Assembly (NCBI GenBank): GCA_028065725.1
Contig: JAPTVL010000052.1
Coordinates: 1 to 43,829, forward strand
Source: Betaproteobacteria bacterium
Lineage (GTDB): Bacteria > Pseudomonadota > Gammaproteobacteria > Burkholderiales > Rhodocyclaceae
Direction of reading: 5' to 3'
DNA length: 43,829 bases
Positions 34,071 to 43,829 of this stretch are shown one piece after another; position 1 is the stretch's first letter, and each line of letters starts with the position of its first letter. A program made the translations under genes and the position numbers. Below the pieces are notes generated by a model. The model was not told where the DNA came from and searched no databases. It saw only the letters and a program-made list of their open reading frames with translations.

Positions 34071-36818
34071 ATGATGGAAACCAAGTCCACCTGCCCTTAC
34101 TGCGGCGTCGGCTGCGGAGTCATCATCGAACACGATGAAACTCGCATCACCGGCGTGCGCGGCGATCCGGAGCATCCGGCCAACTTCGGCCGGCTGTGCA
34201 CCAAGGGCGGCACCCTGCACCTGACGATGACCCCCCAGGTCATCGCCCAGCGCCTCGCGCATCCGCAACTGCGCCGCGACAAGGCCGCGCCGCGCGCGAC
34301 CGTCGGCTGGAATGCAGCCCTCGATCACGCCGCCGACAAGTTCGCGGCAGCCATCCGCGAGCACGGCCCGGACAGCGTCGCCTTCTACATCAGCGGCCAA
34401 CTGCTGACCGAGGACTATTACGTTTTCAACAAGCTGGCCAAGGGCCTGATCGGTACCAACAACGTCGACACCAACTCGCGCCTGTGCATGAGTTCGGCGG
34501 TGGTCGGCTACAAGGCCACGCTGGGCGCCGACGCGCCGCCCTGCAGCTATGAAGACATCGCCCACGCCGACTGCCTGCTGATCGCCGGATCGAACACCGC
34601 CTGGGCGCATCCGGTGCTGTTCCGCCGCATCGAGGACGCGCGCGCGGCCAATCCGCAGATGAAGCTGATCGTGGTCGATCCGCGCCGCACCGACACGGCC
34701 GAAGCCGCCGACCTGCATCTCGCCATCCTGCCCGGCACCGACATCGCGCTCTACAACGCGATGCTGCACGTGCTGCTGTGGGAAGACCTGGTCGACGCCG
34801 AGTACATCCGCGAACACACCGAGGGTTTCGACGCGCTGAAGACCATCGTGCGCGACTACACGCCGGCCATGGCCGCCGACATCTGCGGTGTGAAGGCGGA
34901 GGACATCGTCACCGCCGCGCGCTGCTTCGGCCAGGCGCCGGCGGCGCTGTCCTTCTACTGCCAGGGCCTCAACCAGTCCAGCCACGGCACCGACAACAAT
35001 GCCGCGATCATCCACCTGCACCTCGCCACCGGCAAGATCGGCAAGCCCGGCTGCGGCCCCTTCTCGCTGACCGGCCAGCCCAATGCCATGGGCGGGCGCG
35101 AGGTCGGCGGCCTGGCCAACCTGCTGCCGGCGCACCGCGACATGGCCAACCCCGAGCATCGCGCCGAAGTCGCGCGCCTGTGGGGCGTGGCCGATGTGCC
35201 GGCGACGCCCGGCCTCGCGGCGGTGGAACTGTTCGAGGCCGTGCATCGCGGCGAGATCAAGACGCTGTGGATCGCCTGCACCAACCCGGCGCAGTCCCTG
35301 CCCGACCTCAATCGCGTGCATCAGGCGCTGGCCAAATGCCCCTTCGTGGTGCTGCAGGAAGTCAGCGCCGCCACCGACACCGCGGCCCACGCCGACCTGC
35401 TGCTGCCGGCCGCCGGCTGGGGCGAGAAGGACGGCACGGTGACCAATTCCGAGCGCCGCATCAGCCGCGTGCAGGCGGCGGTGGCGGCGCCGGGCGAGGC
35501 GCGTGCCGACTGGAAGATCGTCGTCGATTTCGCGCGACGGCTGGAACCAAAATTGGAGAGTCGGCGCTCACGACACGGCGCCACGCTGTTCCCCTACGCG
35601 AACGCCGAAGAGATTTTCAACGAACACCGCGCTACCACCGTCGGCCGCGACCTCGACATCGGCGGCCTGTCCTGGGCCCTGCTCGAACAGTCCGGCCCGC
35701 AGCAATGGCCGCTGCGCGCCGGCGCCACGGCCGGCACACCGCGCCTCTACGCCGATGGCATCTACCCGACCGCCAGCGGCCGCGCCCGCTTCAAGGAAGT
35801 GCAGCACCGGCCGACTGCCGAAGCCACCGACCCGCGCCATCCGCTGCACCTCAACACCGGCCGCCTGCGCGACCAGTGGCACGGCATGAGCCGCACCGGC
35901 ACCGTGGCGCGCCTGGCCGCCCACGCCCCGGAGCCAGCGATAGAAATGCATCCGCGCGACATGGAGCGGCGCGGCATTGCCGACGGCGACCTGGTGCGGC
36001 TCAAGGGCAAACGCGGTTCGCTGCTGCTGCGCGCGGCGGCCTCGACCACGCTGCGTCCGGCGCAGACCTACATGCCGATGCACTGGGGCGGGCGCTACAT
36101 GTCCGGCCTCGGCGTCAACGCCCTGACTCTGCCGGCCAACGACCCGGTCTCGCGCCAGCCCGAGCTCAAGCACGCCGCAGTTCAAGTGGAGAAGTTCGCC
36201 ACCGGCTGGCAACTGGTTGCCATGCGCCGCGACGACGTCGGCACCTTGCACGCCGCACTGCAGCCCTGGCTGGCGCGCTTCGGCTACGCCACGCTGACCC
36301 TGGCCGGGCGCGAATCCACGGTGGTCGTGCTGCGCGCCTGGGGCGGCGCGGCCAGCCCGCCGCCGACTGCCGAACTGCTGGCCGAACTCGCCGCTGCGAT
36401 GGGCCTCGACGCCCCCCACGCGCTGGCCTTCAACGACGCCCGGCGCGGCATCGCCAAGCGCGCGCTGATCGAAAACGACTGCCTCGCCGGCGCCCTGCTG
36501 TGCAAGGAAACCCGCGCCACCGACTGGCTGCTCGACCTGATCGCCGGGGGTGGCAAATTCAGCGGCAGCACCGCCGAACTGCGCAAATGGATCTTCGCCC
36601 CGCTGGCGACGCCGCCCGCCGCCGGCCCCGCGCGCGGCCGCATCGTCTGCAACTGCTTCGACGTCTCGGAAAACGAAATCCGCGCCGACCTCGCCGCCGG
36701 CCTCGACCTCGCCGCGCTGACGGAAAAGCGCAAGTGCGGCAGCAACTGCGGCTCCTGCCTGCCGGAGCTCAAGCGCATGGTTGCGCAGGGGGTAGCTTCG
36801 GCGTCGGTCAGCGTTTGA
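34071..36818 (+). CDS. nasA: Assimilatory nitrate reductase catalytic subunit NasA
   Basis: A 915-residue molybdopterin enzyme. The N-terminal [4Fe-4S] motif is CPYCGVGCG with the fourth Cys in RLCTKGG. The Mo-bisPGD domains run to about residue 715; KGKRGSLLLRA and PMHWGGRYMSG mark the dinucleotide-binding part. A C-terminal BFD-like [2Fe-2S] domain has CNCFDVSENEI and CGSNCGSCLPELKRM, as in Klebsiella NasA. It reduces nitrate to nitrite for NirBD; the electron donor subunit is not in the window. There is no clear Shine-Dalgarno, as the 25-bp repeat occupies the upstream gap. A second copy lies at about residue 499. ATG at 34074 is an alternative start. Confidence 0.95.
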   Translation: MMETKSTCPYCGVGCGVIIEHDETRITGVRGDPEHPANFGRLCTKGGTLHLTMTPQVIAQRLAHPQLRRDKAAPRATVGWNAALDHAADKFAAAIREHGPDSVAFYISGQLLTEDYYVFNKLAKGLIGTNNVDTNSRLCMSSAVVGYKATLGADAPPCSYEDIAHADCLLIAGSNTAWAHPVLFRRIEDARAANPQMKLIVVDPRRTDTAEAADLHLAILPGTDIALYNAMLHVLLWEDLVDAEYIREHTEGFDALKTIVRDYTPAMAADICGVKAEDIVTAARCFGQAPAALSFYCQGLNQSSHGTDNNAAIIHLHLATGKIGKPGCGPFSLTGQPNAMGGREVGGLANLLPAHRDMANPEHRAEVARLWGVADVPATPGLAAVELFEAVHRGEIKTLWIACTNPAQSLPDLNRVHQALAKCPFVVLQEVSAATDTAAHADLLLPAAGWGEKDGTVTNSERRISRVQAAVAAPGEARADWKIVVDFARRLEPKLESRRSRHGATLFPYANAEEIFNEHRATTVGRDLDIGGLSWALLEQSGPQQWPLRAGATAGTPRLYADGIYPTASGRARFKEVQHRPTAEATDPRHPLHLNTGRLRDQWHGMSRTGTVARLAAHAPEPAIEMHPRDMERRGIADGDLVRLKGKRGSLLLRAAASTTLRPAQTYMPMHWGGRYMSGLGVNALTLPANDPVSRQPELKHAAVQVEKFATGWQLVAMRRDDVGTLHAALQPWLARFGYATLTLAGRESTVVVLRAWGGAASPPPTAELLAELAAAMGLDAPHALAFNDARRGIAKRALIENDCLAGALLCKETRATDWLLDLIAGGGKFSGSTAELRKWIFAPLATPPAAGPARGRIVCNCFDVSENEIRADLAAGLDLAALTEKRKCGSNCGSCLPELKRMVAQGVASASVSV
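35556..35580 (-). repeat. 25-bp dispersed repeat, copy 10 (inside nasA)
   Basis: On the minus strand it reads CGCCGTGTC followed by GTGAGCGCCGACTCTC, three mismatches from consensus. nasA reads it as ESRRSRHGA, in a loop after DFARRLEPKL. Confidence 0.68.
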
Positions 36819-36944
36819 TTGGCGGCGCGGCTGCTCGTCGCGCGACGCAGGCTACCCTGCGCAAGCGTGCGCTGTCGTCGACCATGCTTTCGTGGCCATT
36901 CCCGCTAACATTCAATCCACCAGCGAACTGGCATGGCGAGTTGG

Positions 36945-37568
36945 CTAAGTGAGGTATCCAGTCCCCGCAGTACGGGTCGCTGAAGGCAATTCGCCAAACA
37001 TGCGCCGGTAATCGGATGAAAACTGCGACAAGTGCCAGAAACCCCAATCGGCGGCAATATCGCTGACCCGGGCACTGTCACCGCGTTTTATGAGATCGCG
37101 CTTGGCACCATTGAGACGCAGCATTTTCAGGTAAGTGGCGGGGCTTTTCCCGAGTACAGCCTGGAAGCAGTTTTGCAAGGTGCGCAGCGAAACATAGGTG
37201 TGCTTGCATACATCGATCATGGTTGGCGGCTCTTCCCGTCTGTCCAGGGCATAGGCGCGGGCCCGTTGCACCACCTTTTTGGCCTTGCCGGTTATACGTT
37301 TTTCCTTCTTGCAGGATTCGCCGCAGAGCAGGTTAACGATCAGCACAGCGAGTTCATCGTGCAACTGCCGTGCGACCGCAACAGGTAATTTGTCGTCCGG
37401 GCGGTTCAGCAGTTCGCAAATCAAGCTGGTTAGGCTGGTGCGCAGGTTTTCTGCCGCAAAACGGTCGCGCAGCGGGGTTGCGGAAAGACGGCGCACGCGT
37501 TCGCGTGTCGAGCCGGGTATGTCATCGCACCAGTTTTCGATCTGTTGCGTAGATGTTGTCTTCGCGTT
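36945..37568 (-). pseudogene. N-terminally truncated AraC-family regulator
   Basis: The frame encodes a complete AraC-type DNA-binding region. It has two helix-turn-helices (MIDVCKHTYVSLRTLQNCFQAVLGKSP and VSDIAADWGFWHLSQFSSDYRRMFGELPS) plus a linker beginning RRLSATPLRDRFAAENLRTS. Upstream of it the frame opens only at a TGA at 37569-37571. No ATG lies in between; the first usable start is GTG at 37496, giving 183 residues against about 300 for the family. Most of the N-terminal effector domain is missing and lolA follows immediately. A short functional protein from the GTG cannot be excluded. Confidence 0.65.
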
Positions 37569-37595
37569 TCACGACGGCGAAGAAAGCTCACTCGA

Positions 37596-38207
37596 TCAGT
37601 CGCCCACAACATCGGCCCCGGCCGGTGCGACAAAACGGAACAAGGCAGCCGGCAGCGCCGGATTCGCTTCGAACTGGGTGAAGCGCAGCACCGTCACCTG
37701 GCCGAAGCTGTCGTGGATTTCCATGCTCACCGGCAGGCTGGCGGCGAAGCCGATCTTGACCCGTTCGAAGCTGGCGTCGCCGCCCCTGGGCGTGGCCTCG
37801 ACGAACTCGATGCCGTCCGCCGCGGCGCCGTCCTTGAGTTCGAAATGCCGGTCCAGATCCTGCCCGGCCAGCAGCGCCGCCGGGCTGGAACCGAAAGCCG
37901 TGCCGAGCTTTTTCACCGCGACCTGATTGAGGTCGGGGTCGTAGCTCCACAGCTTGTTGCCGTCGCTGACCAGGAGTTGCTTGTAGGGTTTCTCGTAGGA
38001 CCAGCGAAACTTGCCCGGACGCTGCAGGGCGAAGATGCCGGCCGACTGCTGCGGCTTGCGCCCGGACTTGGCGATCACGGTTTGGGTGAATACGCCGCGG
38101 GCGCTGCGGCTGGTTTCAAGAAAGCTCTTGAGCTGGTCGAGGCCACCGGCCTGGACGGGCGTCACGAGGTAGGCAAGGATGGGGGAAAGGCAGAGTAGTC
38201 GTTTCAT
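37596..38207 (-). CDS. lolA: Outer-membrane lipoprotein carrier LolA
   Basis: A 203-residue periplasmic protein with a signal peptide (about 1-20, ending VQA-GGL). The LolA fold begins LDQLKSFLETSRSARGVFTQTV, then RPGKFRWSYEKPYKQLLVSDGNKLWSYDPDLNQV. It shuttles lipoproteins from LolCDE to LolB. The start at 38207 is preferred to an upstream GTG. It is 50 bases after ftsK on the same strand, the usual betaproteobacterial pair. Confidence 0.94.
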   Translation of the reverse strand: MKRLLCLSPILAYLVTPVQAGGLDQLKSFLETSRSARGVFTQTVIAKSGRKPQQSAGIFALQRPGKFRWSYEKPYKQLLVSDGNKLWSYDPDLNQVAVKKLGTAFGSSPAALLAGQDLDRHFELKDGAAADGIEFVEATPRGGDASFERVKIGFAASLPVSMEIHDSFGQVTVLRFTQFEANPALPAALFRFVAPAGADVVGD

Positions 38208-38257
38208 GGGGGCAATTATCCCCGACTCCACCCCTGCCCGGCGCTTTATTCGGCGCC

Positions 38258-40567
<2,310 letters not shown>

Positions 40568-40694
40568 GGCATAAGGCCGGTCAGTGATCGAACACGAACC
40601 GGAATGACGGACACTGGCAAATTATGGCCGCCCGCCGGGACTATCAAACCGGGAAAAGCCGTCTTACTCGGGCGCTGTTCGACCCTTGTGCGGC

Positions 40695-40738
40695 CAAAAA
40701 ACGAAAACGGCAGCCGGAACGGGGTTCCGGCTGCCGTT
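40695..40738 (-). terminator. Intrinsic terminator of the OmpA/FecR-like genes
   Basis: Read leftward, AACGGCAGCCGGAAC, loop CCC, then GTTCCGGCTGCCGTT (40706-40738), a perfect 15-bp stem, followed by TTCGTTTTTT. It begins 19 bases after the end of the FecR-like gene. Confidence 0.92.
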
Positions 40739-40756
40739 CCATGGGGCTGCCGACAA

Positions 40757-41410
40757 CTAGCGGGTGCCTAGGGCAGCCTTGGCCAGTTGCTGAATGTCGG
40801 GGTTGTTGGGCTGACGGGCAAGCATCTCCTTTGCGACGATCTTCAGGTCGTCGGCCATGCCGTGTTCCTGAAATACCGAGTACAGGAACAGTTCGGGTGT
40901 CACGTCGTTGGTTGCCGCCGTTGCGCGCATGGCTTCATAAGTCGCCACGGCTTCCGCGACTTCTTCCTTGCTCGCCGCGGTCTGCGCCTTGGCGGACCGG
41001 ACGACGAGGCCGCCTACCCGGGAAGTGTTCATCAACTCGGAAACTCGCGCCAGTTTCTGCGGTACGGCAGCCGGCAACTTCACCACATCCGGCTTGTTGC
41101 CCTTCAGCAGTTCACCGCCCGCCGATGTCGCCACAAAACTGCTTGGCCCGGTCCATGATTCCTGCCGGCTGGCCGTTGTATAGCTGATGCGAATGCTGGC
41201 ACCGGAAGCCAGGATCATCTTGTCCCCGTGGCGTAGTCTCATATACGGCTGAGCCTTGCGCGCCGGACCTTCCTTGCCCTGGTAACTCACATCACCCTGC
41301 AAGCTATTCACCAGCGCAACATCCCCGGCTGCCTCCTGGGCCAAAGCTCCGCCCGCGACCACCGCAGCCACGACAAATGCCGTCAAATTAGCGCAATTTC
41401 TATAGTTCAT
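40757..41410 (-). CDS. FecR-like domain protein, exported
   Basis: A 217-residue protein with a signal peptide (about 1-25, ending ALA-QEA). A FecR-type beta domain follows (VNSLQGDVSYQGKEGPARKAQPYMRLRHGDKMILASGASIRISY, taken in parts). The C-terminal half is alpha-helical, with TPR-like segments (EEVAEAVATYEAM, TPELFLYSVFQEHGMADDLKIVAKEML). It is not a FecR sigma regulator, which would have a transmembrane helix and a neighbouring sigma factor. It starts 5 bases after the OmpA-like stop. Confidence 0.75.
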   Translation of the reverse strand: MNYRNCANLTAFVVAAVVAGGALAQEAAGDVALVNSLQGDVSYQGKEGPARKAQPYMRLRHGDKMILASGASIRISYTTASRQESWTGPSSFVATSAGGELLKGNKPDVVKLPAAVPQKLARVSELMNTSRVGGLVVRSAKAQTAASKEEVAEAVATYEAMRATAATNDVTPELFLYSVFQEHGMADDLKIVAKEMLARQPNNPDIQQLAKAALGTR

Positions 41411-41415
41411 GGCGA

Positions 41416-41979
41416 TCACCAATTAGGAACGAACTCGACGCGACGATTCAGGGCTCCGGCCGGATTCTCGGTATCGCGCAGCTTCTCGCTGGAACGCCCC
41501 GCGGTCTCGAGATTGTTCAGCCCGAACTCGGCCTGGAGAAAGCTTTTCACGGACTCCGCACGATTCTGCGAAAGGCGGCGATTTACGGCTTCGCTGCCCG
41601 TCGCGTCGGTATGACCCTCGATCGCCACGGACTTCCAGATACCCGCCTTGCGCTGCAAAGCGGCTCCGACCGACCGCAGGAAACCCTTTCCCTCCTCGGT
41701 CAGTACTGCCGAGCCGCGAGCGAAGGTGATCTGTATGGTATCCAGCGACGACTTGGGAATGACGCTCTGGCAGCGCAGGCCAATCTTTTCCATTTGCGCA
41801 CACTCATCCTTGAGCGCAACTATTTCCTTCGGAAACAGCGCACCTTCGACGTCTTCGACCTTGGGATTGGGCGTGTTGATCGACACGGTCTGCCGCGCTT
41901 CATCATCAGCAGCGAGCGCAACACCGCCAACCGAAGACAACATCAATACCGATACCGCAAAAAATACGCGCTTGATCAT
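41416..41979 (-). CDS. OmpA family protein
   Basis: A 187-residue protein with a signal peptide (about 1-23, ending ALA-ADD). Two cysteines (DECAQ, LRCQS) lie in the middle. The OmpA C-terminal peptidoglycan-binding domain (about 85-187) has VAIEGHTDATGSEAVNRRLSQNRAESVKSFL and the end NRRVEFVP. There is no membrane beta-barrel, so it is a periplasmic or lipid-free anchor. GGAGG precedes the ATG at 41979. It is probably co-transcribed with the FecR-like gene. Confidence 0.9.
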   Translation of the reverse strand: MIKRVFFAVSVLMLSSVGGVALAADDEARQTVSINTPNPKVEDVEGALFPKEIVALKDECAQMEKIGLRCQSVIPKSSLDTIQITFARGSAVLTEEGKGFLRSVGAALQRKAGIWKSVAIEGHTDATGSEAVNRRLSQNRAESVKSFLQAEFGLNNLETAGRSSEKLRDTENPAGALNRRVEFVPNW

Positions 41980-42094
41980 GGCCAACCTCCGATAAATCAG
42001 CACTTCAACTATTTGAAGTTTAACGATACCCCTGGTTCGCTCGTGAAGTCAATGACAAATGTCACAGTCCACCCCACGTTCTGGTGGAGGGGAT

Positions 42095-42120
42095 ATTTTC
42101 CTTTTAGTACAAAGGGAAAT
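42095..42120 (-). terminator. AT-rich hairpin at the end of the large surface-protein gene
   Basis: ATTTCCCTTT, loop GTACTA, AAAGGAAAAT (minus strand) form a 10-bp stem with one G-U pair that begins at the stop codon. There is no strong U-run, so it may be a transcript-end stabiliser rather than an efficient terminator. The 140 bases to the OmpA-like start contain a second weaker hairpin (CCACC/GGTGG near 42068-42088). Confidence 0.35.
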
Positions 42121-43829
42121 CATTGGCAAGCCAGCCTGTTAGCGCTAAAAACCCCGTCGCACAACGCCAACCCTGCCATCCCGGTGCTGTCATCCACCGC
42201 CGGCTGGCCCGGCCCTGCGGAAGTAACGACGCCGCGCCGCAACACCTTGCTCGCATTCTCCTTGGCAAAGCCGGATTCGCGAATTTCAGCCGTCAAATTG
42301 CGAATATCCAGATAAGCGGCGTCCAGGGCTCCGGTCAACTGGGCATTGGTAGCGTCGACACCGTTGTATTTGACCACCCGGTGCAATGGGTCGCCGGAAA
42401 ACTCGTATTTCGGCTGGAATGCGTCGTCCCCAACCAGGAATATGGTGCCGTCACCAACCCCATCACCCACCACCTTGACCAAACCATTGGTCTCGACACG
42501 CAAGCCTTTGATAGTCGGGGCATTCGCGTCACCGATGACGCCGTTGGCCAAGATGGTCAGCGCCGGCGTCGCGCTCAGGGGGGCCGACAGCCTGATCAGA
42601 CCCTCGGCGCCGGTGGTCGTAATGAACGAACTGCCCTTCGGTGCTTCCAGGGTCACCCGTGCCGCCGCGATGCCTGCATTGGTCGTGGAAGAATCCAGCG
42701 GTCGTACCGTGCCGACTTCAATCCGCGTGGCGTTCAACCAGACTTCGCTGCCGGCGCCAGCTATCAGCGAAACGGTGCGGCCAAGCGAATTGAGGCTCCT
42801 AAGAGTGATGTCTGCGGAACTCGTCATCCACAGATTGCCGGTAATGCCCAGGATACCGTTCTGGGTGATGGCGCCTGCCGCGGTGACGTCCAAGAATCCG
42901 CCCACGGTAGTGCCGCCAAATGCGGTCGGGCCGGCCGTTGTGACCAGGTTGCCGGTGGTATTGCCGGAAATCGCCAGGCTGCCACCGGCCTGAATCACGC
43001 TGTTGCCGGCATCATTGAGGACAACCGTCAGTGCGTTGGCGTCGGTAATCCGGATCCCGTTCCCAGCTACGGTGAGCGTACCGCCAAAATCATTGGCCCC
43101 ATTGACCGCGGATACCGCTCCGCCTGCTGTAATCGTCAAACCGCTAGCCGTTACTGGGTCGTTGTAGGTCTGCGCGCCCGTGGTGGTCACCGCGCCGCCG
43201 TTGATCGCCGTGCTGCCGCCGGCGTCCGTGGTCAGGCTGGTCAGCGCCGTGCCGCCGCCGCCGATGCCGCCGAACGTAGTAACGCCGGAAGTATTTACAG
43301 CGAGCGTTTGCGCGCCATCAACCGTGCTGCCAAAGTTAATCGCACCGCCTGCGGCAGAAGTTAGCGTTGTTGCCGCATTGATCGTGACCGCACCGGTGTA
43401 AGTCTGATTGCCTGCCGTCTGTATTGCCCCGCCCAGGGTCGTCGCACCACCGCCATCGCTGATGGTCCCCGAAATGCTACTGCCACCCACACCAAAAAAT
43501 GCGTCTGCCCCGGAACCCCCAACAAAGTTAGCTATCGCGGAGAAGGTAGTACTGGCGTTGAGCGTACCTGCGTTGGCGCCCGTACTCACCCAAGAGTTAG
43601 TGCCATCGGTCGCCGCCAGCGTGTCGACACCACCAACGCCATTGATCGAGCCGTTAAAAGTGGTGATGCCCGAGGCCAGCGTGAAGGTGTCCGCCGCCGC
43701 GCCGCCCACCAGGGCTTCCACCGAACTCATGGTCATGCCCGAGGTGGTCACCGTGTTGGTGCCGCCGATGCTCATCGTGTTGGCCGTGGCCAGGCCCGTC
43801 AGTGTGTCGGTGCCGCTGCCTCCGGTCAG
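42120..43829 (-). CDS. C-terminal part of a giant repetitive surface/secreted protein (cut by window edge)
   Basis: At least 569 residues in frame from the window edge, which cuts the gene at its 5' side. The sequence is rich in Gly, Ala, Thr, Ser and Asn, with repeated beta-helix units such as GNQTYTGAVTINAATTLTSA, GAQTYNDPVTASGLTITAGG and AGPTAFGGTTVGGFLDVTAAG. This is the filamentous-haemagglutinin/autotransporter passenger pattern. LTGGSGTDTLTG near the edge resembles RTX-like units. The C-terminus (DLRNLTAEIRESGFAKENASKVLRRG, ending ANRLACQ) has no beta-barrel, so it is more like a two-partner secretion exoprotein than a classical autotransporter. Confidence 0.8.
   Translation of the reverse strand: MTGGSGTDTLTGLATANTMSIGGTNTVTTSGMTMSSVEALVGGAAADTFTLASGITTFNGSINGVGGVDTLAATDGTNSWVSTGANAGTLNASTTFSAIANFVGGSGADAFFGVGGSSISGTISDGGGATTLGGAIQTAGNQTYTGAVTINAATTLTSAAGGAINFGSTVDGAQTLAVNTSGVTTFGGIGGGGTALTSLTTDAGGSTAINGGAVTTTGAQTYNDPVTASGLTITAGGAVSAVNGANDFGGTLTVAGNGIRITDANALTVVLNDAGNSVIQAGGSLAISGNTTGNLVTTAGPTAFGGTTVGGFLDVTAAGAITQNGILGITGNLWMTSSADITLRSLNSLGRTVSLIAGAGSEVWLNATRIEVGTVRPLDSSTTNAGIAAARVTLEAPKGSSFITTTGAEGLIRLSAPLSATPALTILANGVIGDANAPTIKGLRVETNGLVKVVGDGVGDGTIFLVGDDAFQPKYEFSGDPLHRVVKYNGVDATNAQLTGALDAAYLDIRNLTAEIRESGFAKENASKVLRRGVVTSAGPGQPAVDDSTGMAGLALCDGVFSANRLACQ

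Overview
The window looks like a chromosome segment of a GC-rich, motile, nitrate-using betaproteobacterium, most likely of the Rhodocyclales or a related group. The evidence is the gene content and arrangement: flhDC of the betaproteobacterial type, a COX15-like heme A synthase, RdgC, an NsrR-linked operon, and a nitrate-assimilation cluster with a NasT-type ANTAR regulator. Genus is an inference; no rRNA or tRNA gene was seen.

Layout. 1-207 is the end of an IS21-family insertion sequence. 549-10344 carries ygiQ, an HNH nuclease, tonB, a NUDIX hydrolase, an HDOD-receiver-GGDEF protein, flhDC, rdgC, an M48 peptidase and fliT. 10498-19682 is mostly housekeeping: an MFS transporter, greB, ctaA, moaC, a BepA-like protease, a CbbQ/NorQ-CbbO/NorD chaperone pair, a short-chain dehydrogenase and an HbpS-like protein. 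19800-20281 is an antitoxin with a broken PIN toxin. 20533-24916 is a compact leftward operon (DUF59 protein, DUF2249 protein, NnrS-like membrane protein, ferredoxin reductase, hemerythrin, CcoG). It is divergent from nsrR, with a clear NsrR-type box between them, which points to a nitrosative-stress regulon. 25510-27311 holds small proteins, a MarR regulator and an unusual DsrC/TusE homologue.

27377-36818 is a complete nitrate-assimilation locus: nasT, then nrtABC, nirBD and nasA. The 280-bp leader between nasT and nrtA is rich in signals. It has two NtrC-like sites 31 bp apart, a near-perfect sigma-54 promoter, two hairpins with ANTAR-type hexaloops, and an intrinsic terminator whose 5' arm overlaps the second hairpin. 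Together these suggest nitrogen control of initiation and nitrate control of antitermination. 36945-43829 carries a broken AraC gene, lolA, ftsK, a FecR-like protein, an OmpA-like protein and the 3' part of a giant repetitive surface protein.

The most unexpected pattern is a 25-bp dispersed repeat (core GCCAGCGCCGACT preceded by CGCCGTGTC). Eleven copies occur in both orientations. Five lie between genes or in a gene remnant and six lie inside conserved genes (ygiQ twice, ctaA, the cbbO/norD-like gene, nasA, ftsK), in different reading frames. I do not recognise this family.
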